Shown: positions 1 through 9,401, numbered from the stretch's first letter. The stretch: 64,000 nucleotides of DNA from Acidobacteria bacterium RIFCSPLOWO2_12_FULL_66_21 (GCA_001767455.1 MELC01000075.1:78191-142190), one strand, 5' to 3'. Made by a program: numbers and translations. Notes: generated from the sequence alone by a model not told the origin.

Positions 1-562
1 GGAACAGAATGGCATCACCCCGGGGCGTCCACGCCGACGGCATATTGTCGGCGTTGCTGAAGAGGCCTGGCTGCAGTTCCCGCAGCTCCTGGCGCTCCGG
101 GTCGAACGCGGCGGCGTACACATCAAGTCGAAGACGGTTGACCATGAACACGAGACGGTCGCCGTCGGCGGTCTGGCTTGGGCGCCTGAAGGTCACATCT
201 GGTGCGTCCGTGATACGAGCGGCACCGGTCTGCGGCCGGCCGGTGGCGGGGTCGACTCGGATGGCCCACAAGTCGGCAAAACGCCCTTTCGGAACGGGCG
301 CCGGACGCGAGAACAGAACGCGTCCGTCCCGCGCCCAAATGAGATCGTGCACCGGACCGGAAAACGCCACCGTTTTTCCGCTGCCGTCCAGCCGGCGCGT
401 TTCGATCACGGCCTGGATCCCGGTCGCCGTCTGCGCGTGTCGCGCGTAGGCGATGCGGCGCCCGTCGGGGGACCATGTCGCCCGGGTGAATCTTGACCGA
501 AGGTCAGGAGGCACCACCACGCTGGCACGCTCGCCATCGATTGTCATGACGCGAATTTCCCA
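1..562 (-). pseudogene. TolB/WD40-type beta-propeller fragment, open at the window edge
   Basis: Reading from about 562 down to base 1 there is an open frame with no stop. It contains the repeated blade signatures of TolB/DPP-IV-like propellers: WSPDGRRIAYAR near 480-445, then a DLIWARDGRVLFSR blade, and AWTPRGDAILF at the edge. Such propellers usually form the C-terminal half of secreted peptidases or of acidobacterial Ser/Thr kinases; which parent is unknown. The N-terminal side ends abruptly where a histidine-kinase reading begins in another frame (about 553-562), so the piece has lost its true start. An internal ATG at 547 exists but has no convincing ribosome site. I infer a fragment rather than a complete gene. 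Confidence 0.6.
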
Positions 563-1225
563 CGATGTCCCGCACCATCGCGAGTCCGATGCCGGTTCCC
601 TTGATCCGGAGTGCTTTGGACTCCGAGCCGCGCACGAACGCATTGAAGATCTCCTTCTGCTCGCCGAGCGGAATGCCGAGGCCGCGATCGCGCACGGCGA
701 TCGACACGCGCGATGGGTCCGACTCCATCTCGACCCAGACGGTCCGGCACTGCGGCGAGTATTTCACCGCGTTCTCGAGCAGGTTCCACAACGCCCGGGA
801 GAGCGCGTCACGGCCGGTGCGCACGTGCACCGCGCCCGCGCCGTCCGTCAATTCGATCCGGTACCCGTCGGCGGCGACACGCGCCTGGAAATCGGCGACC
901 ACGCCGCGGACCAGCGCCTCGACGTCGACGGTTTGAAAGTGAAATGCCGACGCTCCCTGTTCGAAGCGACGGAAATCGAGGAGCCCCTCGACCAGGCGTC
1001 GAAGCCGATCGGTGTCACGGACGAGTACGTCGTACGACTGCCGGCGAATGTCGTCGGAGGGAAAACGGTCCTGCGCCAGCATCTCGGAGATCTGGCAGAT
1101 CGTGCTGAGCGGGCTGCGGAATTCATGCGACACCGCCGCGACGAAATCTGACTGCAGCCGCGCGACACCCAGTTCCCTGGAGACGGCGCGCAGGCTGAAG
1201 TACCACCCGCCTGCCAGTACGGGTG
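562..1225 (-). pseudogene. sensor histidine kinase fragment (HisKA + HATPase core)
   Basis: The frame encodes the end of a membrane segment (GGWYFSLRAVSREL), an H-box with the phospho-accepting histidine (VAAVSHEFRSPLSTI), the N-box (LWNLLENAVKYSP), the G1-type box (VRDRGLGIP) and the start of G2 (GTGIGLAMVRDIV). This is the dimerisation and ATPase core of a two-component sensor kinase. Family members continue for another 25-30 residues after G2, but here homology stops at about 562 and the frame enters the neighbouring propeller fragment. The sensor and N-terminal membrane region are also missing: upstream of about 1225 the DNA belongs to a plus-strand gene. Both ends are therefore broken. 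No response regulator is present. Confidence 0.75.
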
Positions 1226-1227
1226 GT
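1202..1227. repeat. short inverted repeat at a gene-gene junction
   Basis: ACCACCCG at 1202-1209 and CGGGTGGT at 1220-1227 form an 8-bp perfect inverted repeat with a 10-base spacer. It sits exactly where the minus-strand kinase fragment and the plus-strand Ig-like gene meet head to head, both lacking their true 5' parts. It may have promoted a rearrangement or an assembly join, or may be coincidence. Confidence 0.4.
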
Positions 1228-1265
1228 GGAACCTCCGCTGCTACGACGGTGACAATGGAACGCTG

Positions 1266-2042
1266 GTGCCGGGGACGTTCACGTATGACGTTCCGCCGGG
1301 CACGATCCTGACTGCGGGCGAGCACACCTTCCACGTCACCTTTACACCCGATGACACGACGCGGTACGACCCGGTCGCGCTCGAGCTCGGAATCCGCGTC
1401 TATCCGCCGGTGTCCGTCCGGGTCGAGACACCGAATGGCGGCGAAGCGTTGACGATCGGCGCGACCGCGGACATTCGATGGACGGGAGAGAATGCCACCG
1501 GCTTCGACGTCTATGTCTCGCGCGACGACGGGACGACGTATGGCCCGATCGACGGATGTATCGCGTTGCCGGCGGACGCGGGATCGTGCGCGTGGATCGT
1601 CTCAGGCCCTGCGACGGCGAGCGCGCGCGCGCGAGTCGTGGCCTATGTGACTGATGGCGGCGTCGCCGTGAAGGGGATACCGCTGGCGGTTGACGAATCC
1701 GATGGCGCTTTCGAGATCCGCGATCAGGTCATCGTGGCGCCAACAATCAAGGTCACGAAGCCGAACCGCGGCAGCTCGTGGAAGATCGGTTCCACGCAAC
1801 TGATCCATTGGACCCATACGCTGCCTGCCGACGCCACGGTCCGGATCGAGCTCAGCCGCGACGGCGGCGGGTCGTGGGCGACGATCGCCGACGGGGTGCG
1901 CAACAAGACCGAGGACAGCGGCAAGTTCGACTGGGTCGTCACCGGCGGGGCGACGGACACGGCCCTCGTGCGCGTGTCATCGGCGGGCGCGTCCGTGTCC
2001 TCGGTCAGCGTCGCGTTCAGGATCCGGCCGGCGGGATTGTGA
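1266..2042 (+). CDS. secreted-type Ig-like repeat protein, 5' part missing
   Basis: The protein has an Ig-like segment (VPGTFTYDVPPG through FTPDDTTRYDP, the bacterial MBG/Ig type) followed by two repeats of about 90-100 residues carrying the PNGGE...G....IRWT...DGG.SW pattern of the KRE9/KNH Ser-Thr-rich surface family. These are non-catalytic extracellular beta-sandwich modules, usually at the C terminus of long surface proteins. The frame stays open upstream of the GTG at 1266 to about 1200 without a signal peptide. With the kinase junction there, I read it as the C-terminal piece of a longer gene. No partner gene indicates its role. Confidence 0.6.
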   Translation: MPGTFTYDVPPGTILTAGEHTFHVTFTPDDTTRYDPVALELGIRVYPPVSVRVETPNGGEALTIGATADIRWTGENATGFDVYVSRDDGTTYGPIDGCIALPADAGSCAWIVSGPATASARARVVAYVTDGGVAVKGIPLAVDESDGAFEIRDQVIVAPTIKVTKPNRGSSWKIGSTQLIHWTHTLPADATVRIELSRDGGGSWATIADGVRNKTEDSGKFDWVVTGGATDTALVRVSSAGASVSSVSVAFRIRPAGL

Positions 2043-2112
2043 CGTGCGCATGTGCGGGTATTTCGGCGCGCACCGTGCGCCGCGCGAGGTCTTCGGTGAT
2101 TGACAGGCGCCT

Positions 2113-2334
2113 TCAAAACCGCGGATCGACTCCTAGTGGGCCCTCCCACCCCTCATTGAGGAGTGCGCGCTGCATCTCCGTCCAGCGCTCGTTCGCATCC
2201 CTCGCGGTTGGGTACACCTGGACGTGTTCGGTGCCGTCCGACGTGATCAACGTAATCCGGAATGGACCGTCCGGTTCCGTCACGTCGAGAATGCATCGTA
2301 CGAACTGATCGTTCTTGCTGAAGAAATAGACCAC
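2113..2334 (-). CDS. small protein of unknown function (about 73 aa)
   Basis: The frame ends ...NEGWEGPLGVDPRF and begins VVYFFSKNDQFVRCILDV. The composition (YFF, a cysteine in RCILDV, then a beta-rich DGPFRITLI, a helix ARDANERWTEMQRALL, and a terminal GW) looks like a small compact alpha/beta protein. Similar short proteins without assigned function are common in soil bacteria. The start is uncertain: GTG at 2334 has GGAGG 13 bases upstream, and the frame is also open further up. It stands alone between the Ig-like gene and the TPR gene. Confidence 0.5.
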   Translation of the reverse strand: MVYFFSKNDQFVRCILDVTEPDGPFRITLITSDGTEHVQVYPTARDANERWTEMQRALLNEGWEGPLGVDPRF

Positions 2335-2587
2335 GGCATTCCGAACGCCTCCGCCATTCGGTGCAGGTGATCTGAGCAACCCACCTGCCACGGGCAGGTT
2401 CGGAGCCGTACGTCGCAAGTCCTTTGGTTTCAGCGGGACACGCGAAAGACAAATCTGATGGTGACGTCAGGTGTCCCATCGAGGGACACCGGTGTCGAAT
2501 TCTGATATGGCAGGTGCGGCGACATGCACACGCGCCAGAATTCCAACGCGAGACGGAACTGTACTCGACTCACGAATCTGACGGGAC

Positions 2588-3541
2588 TCAGCGCGCCGGT
2601 TGCGCCACCTTGCGACGCGCGAGCGGGCGCGAGCCGGCGGTCGTCGGATTGTGCGTCGTCGACGCCATCACCTTGCGGTAGTACTCCATCGCCTTGTCCG
2701 CCTGTCCGAGCTTCTCGTACGTCTGGGCGATCAGGCCGAGCACGTACGCGTCGTTCTGATTCGCCTGCTGGAGGTTGGTCAGCGCGGTCTGATGCTCGCC
2801 GGTGAACAGCGCGACGTAGCCGGCGAGATAGGGCAAGTACTCCTTCTGCTGCGCCGGCATGTTGCCGCGATCGACGAGCGCCCTCGCCGCCGCGACGTGC
2901 GTCTCCGCTTCGGCCTTGTTGCCGCGGCGGGCGGCAATGCGCCCGAGCGCATGCTCGAGGCGGTACTGCCACAGGTCCTGTCGCTCCGCCTTGATGTCGG
3001 GTTCGCGCAGCCCTGTCTCGGTCCCTGTCTTGTACCAGCGCTCCGCGGTGTCGATCTGCCCCGCGTCGAGACAGAGCCGCGCCAGCTCGTTCGCGACCTC
3101 CCCCGCGTTGTAGAAGTCCTTCGCGTCGAGGTACTGCCGGTGGAGCGGCTCCTCGTACTTCGTCGCGTTCGGACAGTCCCCCTCGAACCCGTAGGAGATC
3201 GCAATCGCGCGCATGGCGCGGTTCTTGTTGTCCGGCGTGGGCGCGACCGTCGCGGCCTTCGCGAAGAACTCGCGCGCCTCCTTGTACTGCGCGGCGAGGT
3301 CGAGCATCGCGCCCATGGTGTTGTTCGCCTGGTACGATTCCGGGGATGCGGCCACCGCCTTCCGCGCGAGGGCCACGGCCTCGGTTTCGTTACCGGCGCG
3401 CATCTGCTGCTGCGCCTGCCGCAGCAAATCGGCCGATGGGTCCTGGGGTGGAGCGGGCTGCTGCGCCCGCGCGGGGTCGACACTGGTGACGGCACATACG
3501 GCGAGCGCCGCCACGGCCCTGGCAAGTGTGAGTCTGGTCAT
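2588..3541 (-). CDS. secreted TPR-repeat protein
   Basis: A 317-residue protein starting at ATG 3541 (MTRLTLARAVAALAV) with a signal peptide ending near ARAQQ. Tetratricopeptide repeats cover most of the mature chain (residues about 38-110 and 225-300), with typical segments such as AGNETEAVALARKAV and LGQADKAMEYYRKVM. TPR proteins act as protein-interaction scaffolds; the export signal puts this one in the periplasm or outside. An upstream in-frame extension exists but runs through the repeat-rich leader and is unlikely to be translated. Its 48-bp leader is nearly the same as that of the next gene upstream (3714-5939), suggesting shared regulation. Specific role unknown. Confidence 0.8.
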   Translation of the reverse strand: MTRLTLARAVAALAVCAVTSVDPARAQQPAPPQDPSADLLRQAQQQMRAGNETEAVALARKAVAASPESYQANNTMGAMLDLAAQYKEAREFFAKAATVAPTPDNKNRAMRAIAISYGFEGDCPNATKYEEPLHRQYLDAKDFYNAGEVANELARLCLDAGQIDTAERWYKTGTETGLREPDIKAERQDLWQYRLEHALGRIAARRGNKAEAETHVAAARALVDRGNMPAQQKEYLPYLAGYVALFTGEHQTALTNLQQANQNDAYVLGLIAQTYEKLGQADKAMEYYRKVMASTTHNPTTAGSRPLARRKVAQPAR

Positions 3542-3586
3542 CCGCCTATTATGCCACCTTGTCATTGCGGATTGCGAATTGGCGAT
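3539..3586 (-). promoter_or_regulatory. duplicated leader upstream of the TPR gene
   Basis: This block carries CCGCCTATTATG, then a short variable part, then GCGGATTGCGAATTGGC. It matches 5937-5984, the leader of the S9 peptidase, at roughly 41 of 48 positions including the start-codon context. Read on the minus strand it contains CATAAT just upstream of the ATG, which could act as a -10 element. The duplicated leader suggests that both genes are expressed under the same control. Confidence 0.45.
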
Positions 3587-3720
3587 GGCGGATCGGATTG
3601 CTGATTGGTGATTGCCGATCGCGTCGGTGACGGCGGCGCCCGATGCCTGGGGACGCAATCCTCGATCCGCAATCGCAAATACGATCTGCAGTCCGCAATT
3701 GGCAATCAGCAATCTACTGC
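3563..3720. repeat. GATTGC/GCAATC heptamer-type intergenic repeat
   Basis: The intergenic stretch between the TPR gene and the S9 peptidase is made of GATTGCG, GATTGCC and GATTGGT words on the left and their complements (GCAATC, CCGCAATTGGC) on the right, so it can fold on itself. The same 19-base core (ATTGCGGATTGCGAATTG plus one base) recurs at 5961-5979 and 19996-20014. It is untranslated and probably a REP-like or terminator-like element. Confidence 0.55.
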
Positions 3721-5939
3721 TTTCCCTCTTCGACTGTCTTGAGCACATCGCGCCAGGAGAACTTCTTGCCCGATCCCCGCACGTAGTAGTCCATCCAGGC
3801 CATCTCGCTGACGGCCTTGACGAGCTGGTTGCGCGCGTCGGGGATGCCATGGGTGTTCCCGGGATACATGAACAACTCGGTCGGCACGCCGAGCTGCTTG
3901 AGCGCCATGTGCAGTTCGATGGACTGCGGGCTCGGCACCCGCGGATCGCCTTCCACCACGTGGATCATCGTCGGGGTCTTCGCGTTCTTGATGTACTTCA
4001 GCGGGGACTGGATCCAGTAGGCGTCGAAGTCGTCGTACGGCAGCTTGTCGCCCAGGTAGTACTGGCGGTTGCGCTGGACGTCGCTCTGCGCGTACATCGA
4101 GATCCAGTTCGAGGTTCCGGCGCCCGAGCTGATCGCCTTGAACCTGTCGGTCGTCACGAGGATCCAGTTGGACCAGTGGCCGCCGGCGCTCCATCCGAGC
4201 GCGCCCATCCGGGCGGGATCCGCGATGCCCTGGGCGATCAGCGCGTCCACCCCGCTCATGATGTCCTCGTAGCCGGGCGCGAAGTAGTTCCCGACGATCA
4301 CCGTCTTGTGCCTGTAGCCGTAATTGGTGGATCCCCGGTAGTTCGGCCGGAGCACCACGTAGCCGGCGCCGGCGTACACCTGCGAGTTGTACCCGCCGTT
4401 GAACCCGAGCACGTCGGCCGACGCCGGGCCGCCGTGGATGGCGACGATGAGCGGGTACCGCGTCCCGGGCGTGAACCCGACAGGCTTGACGAGGACGCCG
4501 CCGACCGTGGAGCCGTCTTTCGACCGCCACGTGATCTCTTCCTGCTCGCCGAGCGCGAAGGTCCGTACCTGTGGGTTCGCGTCGGTCAACTGGATCCAGG
4601 CAGCGCGGCTTGCGATCTGATCGATGCCGGCGACCGTGAACAAGGTGGATGGCGTCGTCCCGTCGCTGTAGTTGATCGTGAGTACTCCGCTGTCGTCGTC
4701 GCGATTCACGGAGAGCGACGCCTTCCCACTGGTGATCTGCGTGACGGCGTCCCGCTTCACGTCGAGCGCGAACAGCTGGTTCGTCGCGCGGAGGCCCTCG
4801 TTGAAGTAGATGGTGCCGCCGTCGTTCGACCAGAAGCCGACGGTCACGTCCCCGTCGAACGCGGTGCCGAGCTTCCGGAACGGCTTGCCCCTGTCGGCGG
4901 CCGCGCGCAGGTACACGCGCGCGTTGGTCATGCTGTATTTCTCGAGATCGTCCGGCGCGGAGAAGGCAATCCACCGGCTGTCCGGGGAGAAGCTCAGGCG
5001 CGCTTCCGCCACTTCATGGTTTCGCGTCAGCCGCTCGATCTGCCCGCCGGCCGTATCCAGCAGGTACACGTCCGCGTAGATCGACGCCTGCGTGATGCCG
5101 CGCTCGTAGCGGTTCGCGGACTGGCCGGTGAATCCAACCCACTTGCCGTCAGGAGAGATGGTGAAGTTCGCGACAGACAACGTGGCGTCTTCGGTGAGCC
5201 GCTTCGCGCCGGCCGCGTCGATCTTCACGACCCAGAGACTCGACAGCGGGGTCTCCATGTTCCGGATGTTCACCGTGAACTTCTTCTCGCGGCGCGCCTT
5301 TTCGTCCGCGTCGAGGCTGTCGGGCGCCGCGAAGTAGATCGCGGCACTGTCGGGAGCCCACGCCCACGTGCCGACGCCGGCCACCTGCCTGGTGATCTGT
5401 TCCGGCACGGCGGACTCGATGCCCTTGACAGTCAGGCGGTACAGCTGCTCCTCGCCGGCGCGGCCGCCGCGGTACACGAGCCACTTCCCGTCCCGGCTGA
5501 ACGCGAAGTCCTGGACCCCGTCCTTCGCGTCGGTGATGCGGCGCGCCTCGCCGCCGTCGGGCCGCATGAGGTAGACCTGGTTGCGGGTCGGCGCGTTTTC
5601 CGGCGCCTCGCGGTTCGACAGGAACGCGAACGCGCGGCCGTCCGGCGACCACGCCGGGGATGTCTCGTTCTTCTCCGTCGTGAAGGTCATCTGCCTCGAC
5701 GAGGCGAGTCCCTGCTGGAGTGAGACGAGATGGATGTCGGTCTGGCGCCGCGCTTCCTTCCAGTCCGGTGTGGAGAGCGTGTGGAGCAGCCACTTGCCGT
5801 CGGGGCTCGGGGCGGGCGACGCGATGGTTCTCAGGTGCTGGACATCGAGAAACGTCATCGGCCGTTGGGCTGCCGCCCTCTGCGCAGCCGCGGTCACGAG
5901 CAGCGCCGTCAGGACGCACCGAACTGTTCGTCGAGTCAT
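3714..5939 (-). CDS. secreted S9-family (prolyl oligopeptidase type) peptidase
   Basis: A 741-residue protein from ATG 5939 (MTRRTVRCVLTALLV) with a signal peptide ending near QRAAAQ. The first two thirds form a TolB/DPP-IV-type beta-propeller with many SPDGKW-like blades; the C-terminal third is an alpha/beta hydrolase. The nucleophile elbow is GWSAGG, the acid lies in VEGDPRVP and the histidine in NTHGIPD, giving a complete Ser-Asp-His triad. The family cleaves oligopeptides or dipeptides outside or in the periplasm. The start was chosen over an upstream in-frame ATG at 5987 because the signal peptide begins here and the upstream part is repeat DNA. Next in the same direction is the secreted TPR protein. 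Confidence 0.9.
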   Translation of the reverse strand: MTRRTVRCVLTALLVTAAAQRAAAQRPMTFLDVQHLRTIASPAPSPDGKWLLHTLSTPDWKEARRQTDIHLVSLQQGLASSRQMTFTTEKNETSPAWSPDGRAFAFLSNREAPENAPTRNQVYLMRPDGGEARRITDAKDGVQDFAFSRDGKWLVYRGGRAGEEQLYRLTVKGIESAVPEQITRQVAGVGTWAWAPDSAAIYFAAPDSLDADEKARREKKFTVNIRNMETPLSSLWVVKIDAAGAKRLTEDATLSVANFTISPDGKWVGFTGQSANRYERGITQASIYADVYLLDTAGGQIERLTRNHEVAEARLSFSPDSRWIAFSAPDDLEKYSMTNARVYLRAAADRGKPFRKLGTAFDGDVTVGFWSNDGGTIYFNEGLRATNQLFALDVKRDAVTQITSGKASLSVNRDDDSGVLTINYSDGTTPSTLFTVAGIDQIASRAAWIQLTDANPQVRTFALGEQEEITWRSKDGSTVGGVLVKPVGFTPGTRYPLIVAIHGGPASADVLGFNGGYNSQVYAGAGYVVLRPNYRGSTNYGYRHKTVIVGNYFAPGYEDIMSGVDALIAQGIADPARMGALGWSAGGHWSNWILVTTDRFKAISSGAGTSNWISMYAQSDVQRNRQYYLGDKLPYDDFDAYWIQSPLKYIKNAKTPTMIHVVEGDPRVPSPQSIELHMALKQLGVPTELFMYPGNTHGIPDARNQLVKAVSEMAWMDYYVRGSGKKFSWRDVLKTVEEGKQ

Positions 5940-5984
5940 CCGCCTATTATGGCGCCGCGTCATCGCGGATTGCGAATTGGCAAT
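5937..5984 (-). promoter_or_regulatory. duplicated leader upstream of the S9 peptidase
   Basis: Second copy of the leader described at 3539-3586, with CCGCCTATTATG followed by GCGGATTGCGAATTGGC. It abuts the ATG at 5939, as the first copy abuts the ATG at 3541. It also contains the GATTGCG heptamer core at 5961-5979. Confidence 0.45.
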
Positions 5985-6123
5985 CATCGTGGGTTGACAC
6001 CTGTGCGCCGCGGGCGGGATACTGGCGCACCCCTACAGATGGCAGCCCTCAAGGGCTGCGCTACAACGTCTCTGATCGCGATCTGTCCGCCGCGCAAGTT
6101 CTCATTCATAAGGACGGTGACGC

Positions 6124-8163
6124 TTGCCTGTCATCAGCGAACCGACGAATCACTCCCCGCGTGCCGCGACCGCTGAGCCCACGCGGCTCCCGGCGAACGC
6201 GTACACGGCGCTCGCCCCGGGGCAGCAGTACGCGCCGATCGTGCCGGCCGCGAGTGCGCCCCTCGAGGCGACCTGGCGATCGGTCGGCTGGGGCCTGGTG
6301 CTCTGCGTCATCTTCACCCTCGCCTCCGCGTATTCCGGCCTCAAGGTCGGACAGGTCATGGAGGCGGCGATTCCGATTTCCATCCTGGCCATCGGCCTCG
6401 CGCGCGTCTACAAACGCCGCTCGACCCTGCTCGAAAACGTCATCCTGACCGGCATCGGCGGCACCTCGGGCGCCGTGGTGGCTGGAGCGATCTTCACGCT
6501 GCCGGCGCTCTACACGCTGGGCCTCCGGCCGCATCCGGCCCAGACGATTTTCATCTGCCTCGCCGGTGGGTGCCTCGGCGTGCTGTTCCTCATCCCGCTG
6601 CGGCGCTACTTCGTTCGCGAAACGCACGGCGAGTTCCCGTACCCGGAAGCGACGGCGATCACCGAGGTCCTCGTCACGGGCGAGCGCGGCGGCTCGCAGG
6701 CCAGGCTGCTGCTCCAGGCGACGGCCCTGGCGGGTGTCTACGACTTCTTCGTCACCACCTTCCAGGTCTGGCGGGAGTTCGTGGACCTGCAGTTCCTCGG
6801 TCCGGTCAAGGCGGTGGCCGAACGCGCGCGGATGGTGGTCGCGTTCGACGCGGTCGCGTTCATCCTCGGACTCGGCTACGTCATGGGACTCCGTTCGTCG
6901 ATGGTGCTCGTCGCCGGGGGCATCCTGTCGAACCTCGTGCTCGTGCCGCTCATCTGGATGATCGGCCAGCACCTGCCGGACGCGGCGGTGTATCCGGGGA
7001 CGGCGCCGATCGCCAGCATGACCGCCACGCAGATCTTCCGCGGCTACGTGCGCTTCGTCGGTGTCGGCGCCATCGCCACCGCCGGCATCTTCGGGATCCT
7101 CAAGTCGCTCCGGATCGTCGGGCGGTCGTTCGGCATTGCCGCGCGGGCGTTCCGGCACGGCGAGGCCTCCGGCGAGCGCACGGATCGCGATATTCCCGTG
7201 ATGGCGCAGCTCGTCGGCGTCGTGCTGGGCGCCGTCGCGGTGGCCGTCTTCTTTGGCACGCTCCTGCCGAGCGCCCTGCACATCGGCGTGGCGCTCGTGC
7301 TGACGCTCGTCTTCGCCTTCTTCTTCACGTCGGTCGCGGCGACGGCGATCGCGACGACCGCGCGCAACCCCATCTCGGGCATGACGATGCTGACGATCAT
7401 CATTTCGTCGGTCGTCCTGCTGCGGTTCGGCGTGAGCGGCCAATCCGGGATGTTCTTCGTCATGGCCATCGCCGGCACCGTCTGCACGGCGCTCGCGATA
7501 TCCGGCCAGACAATCACGGACCTGAAGACCGGCTACTGGCTGGGATCGACGCCCGGCGTCCAGGAGCGCGTGAAGTTCCTGGGGGTGATTGCGGCGTCGG
7601 CCGCGGCCGGCCTGGCCATCGTCATGCTCGCGCACGCCTACCAGTTCGGCGAGGCGGCGGCGGGCGACACCCGGGCGGTGCTGGCGGCGCCTCAGGCGTC
7701 CATCATGCAGGCGCTCGTGCAGGGTTTCATGAGCCGGCAGCCCGTCGCATGGGTGCTGTTCAGCGCCGGTGCCATGGTCGCGATTTCGATGGAGATGCTG
7801 CGCGTGCCCGCGCTGGTCTTCGCCCTCGGCATGTACCTGCCGCTCGAGTTGAATCTTCCGGCCCTGGTCGGCGGGATCATTTCGTACTACGTCAACGCGC
7901 GATCCGAACGGCCCGGCGGCGGAGGCCGCAACGTCCGCGAGCGGGGCGTGATCGTGGCCTCGGGCTTCATGGCCGGGGGGGCTCTGGGCGGCGTGATCGG
8001 CGCCGGGCTGCGCCTCTTCGGCTGGTACCGCGAAGACCTGGTCAGGACGCCGTTCTTCGACATCGAAGCGATCTCCCAGACCGTCTCGATCGTCGGCTTC
8101 GTCCTGTTCTGCGTATACCTGTGGCGGAGAGCCACGCACGTTCCTGCGGGAGAGGCCGAATGA
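6124..8163 (+). CDS. OPT-family oligopeptide transporter
   Basis: A 679-residue, very hydrophobic protein with about 14-16 predicted membrane segments. Hallmarks of the OPT family are the glycine-rich early segments after SAYSGLKVGQVMEAAIP, the GEFPYPEATAITEVL stretch, and the late segment PLELNLPALVGGIISYYV. OPT proteins import small peptides or metal chelates using the proton gradient. The start is TTG at 6124 with AAGGA about ten bases upstream; the N-terminal 40 residues are cytoplasmic. Its stop overlaps the start of peptidase T by four bases (ATGA), so the two are co-translated and probably form a peptide-uptake and hydrolysis unit. Confidence 0.92.
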   Translation: MPVISEPTNHSPRAATAEPTRLPANAYTALAPGQQYAPIVPAASAPLEATWRSVGWGLVLCVIFTLASAYSGLKVGQVMEAAIPISILAIGLARVYKRRSTLLENVILTGIGGTSGAVVAGAIFTLPALYTLGLRPHPAQTIFICLAGGCLGVLFLIPLRRYFVRETHGEFPYPEATAITEVLVTGERGGSQARLLLQATALAGVYDFFVTTFQVWREFVDLQFLGPVKAVAERARMVVAFDAVAFILGLGYVMGLRSSMVLVAGGILSNLVLVPLIWMIGQHLPDAAVYPGTAPIASMTATQIFRGYVRFVGVGAIATAGIFGILKSLRIVGRSFGIAARAFRHGEASGERTDRDIPVMAQLVGVVLGAVAVAVFFGTLLPSALHIGVALVLTLVFAFFFTSVAATAIATTARNPISGMTMLTIIISSVVLLRFGVSGQSGMFFVMAIAGTVCTALAISGQTITDLKTGYWLGSTPGVQERVKFLGVIAASAAAGLAIVMLAHAYQFGEAAAGDTRAVLAAPQASIMQALVQGFMSRQPVAWVLFSAGAMVAISMEMLRVPALVFALGMYLPLELNLPALVGGIISYYVNARSERPGGGGRNVRERGVIVASGFMAGGALGGVIGAGLRLFGWYREDLVRTPFFDIEAISQTVSIVGFVLFCVYLWRRATHVPAGEAE

Positions 8164-9401
8164 CTTCCGTACTCGATCGATTCCTGAAATACGTTGCCTA
8201 CGACACGCAGTCGCGCGAAGGGTCGGACACCTACCCGAGCACGCCCGGGCAGCTCGTGCTGCTCGGCGACCTGGTCAAGGAGCTGCGGGAGATCGGCGTC
8301 GCGGATGCCGCCATCGACGAACACGGGTACGTGATGGCGACGATCCCGGCGACGATACCGAAGCGCGGCATTCCGGTCGTGGGCTTCATCGCGCACGTGG
8401 ACACGTCGCCGGAGATGAGCGGCGCGGGCGTCAAGCCGATCCTGCACCGCGATTACCGCGGGACGGACCTGGTGCTCCCCGACGATCCGCAGGCCGTGCT
8501 CCGCCCTGCTGACTCACCGTATCTGCGCGAGTGCATCGGCCACGATATCGTGACGGCTTCCGGCACCACACTGCTCGGCGCGGACAACAAGTCGGGGGTC
8601 GCCGAGATCGTGACCGCGGCCGAGCACCTGCTGGCGCATCCAGAAATCCCTCACGGCGCGATCCGGATTGGCTTCACCCCGGACGAAGAGGTCGGCCAGG
8701 GGACGAAGCACTTCGACGTGCGGCGGTTCGGCGCCCAGTACGCCTACACGGTGGACGGTGGCGCGCGGGGGGAGTTCGAGTTCGAGACGTTCTCCGCCGA
8801 CTCCATGTTGATTACCTTCCGTGGCTTCAACACGCACCCGGGCTTCGCCAAGGATCGGATGGTGAACGCCATCAAGCTCGCCGCGCGGTTCATCGAGCGG
8901 CTCCCCGCCGACGGTCTGTCGCCGGAGACCACTGAGGGCCATGAGGGCTTCGTCCACCCTTACGTGGTGCAGGCGAGCGTCGACCGGACGATGGTCAAGC
9001 TCCTCATCCGCGACTTCGTGACGGCGAAACTGAAGGAGAAGGAGGCATGGCTCGAGTCGCTCGCCCGCGAGGTCGTGGCCGGCGTGGCGGGCGCCGGTCT
9101 CGAGATCCAGGTCGAAGAGTCGTACCGCAACATGCGCGAAGTCATCGACCAGCACCCCGTCGTCGTCGAGCGGGCGCGCGAGGCGTTCGCGCGCGCCGGC
9201 GTGCCGATCCGCGAGCGCGCGATTCGCGGCGGCACCGACGGCTCGAGGCTGTCGTTCATGGGGCTGCCGACGCCGAACGTTTTCGCCGGGGAACAGAACT
9301 TCCACTCGCGGCTCGAGTGGGTCTCCGTGCAGGACATGGAGAAAGCCGTCGAGGTCATCGTGCAGATCGCCAGGGCGTGGGCGCAGCTCACTTCCGTGTG
9401 A
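8160..9401 (+). CDS. pepT: peptidase T (tripeptide aminopeptidase)
   Basis: A 413-residue M20B metallopeptidase, the usual length for PepT. Visible motifs are the zinc-site segment GFIAHVDTSPE, the bridging GADNKSG, the catalytic DEEVGQG, FNTHPG in the lid domain and RGGTDGSRLSFMGLPTP followed by NFHSRLEW. It releases N-terminal residues from tripeptides in the cytoplasm using two zinc ions. The ATG overlaps the stop of the OPT transporter, which supplies its likely substrates. All expected ligands appear present. Confidence 0.95.
   Translation: MTSVLDRFLKYVAYDTQSREGSDTYPSTPGQLVLLGDLVKELREIGVADAAIDEHGYVMATIPATIPKRGIPVVGFIAHVDTSPEMSGAGVKPILHRDYRGTDLVLPDDPQAVLRPADSPYLRECIGHDIVTASGTTLLGADNKSGVAEIVTAAEHLLAHPEIPHGAIRIGFTPDEEVGQGTKHFDVRRFGAQYAYTVDGGARGEFEFETFSADSMLITFRGFNTHPGFAKDRMVNAIKLAARFIERLPADGLSPETTEGHEGFVHPYVVQASVDRTMVKLLIRDFVTAKLKEKEAWLESLAREVVAGVAGAGLEIQVEESYRNMREVIDQHPVVVERAREAFARAGVPIRERAIRGGTDGSRLSFMGLPTPNVFAGEQNFHSRLEWVSVQDMEKAVEVIVQIARAWAQLTSV

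Noticed and set aside
6106..8139. 677-residue open frame antisense to the OPT transporter
   Set aside because: It is the GC-driven complement of a clear transporter gene, extremely rich in Asp/Arg/His, with no domain or ribosome site.
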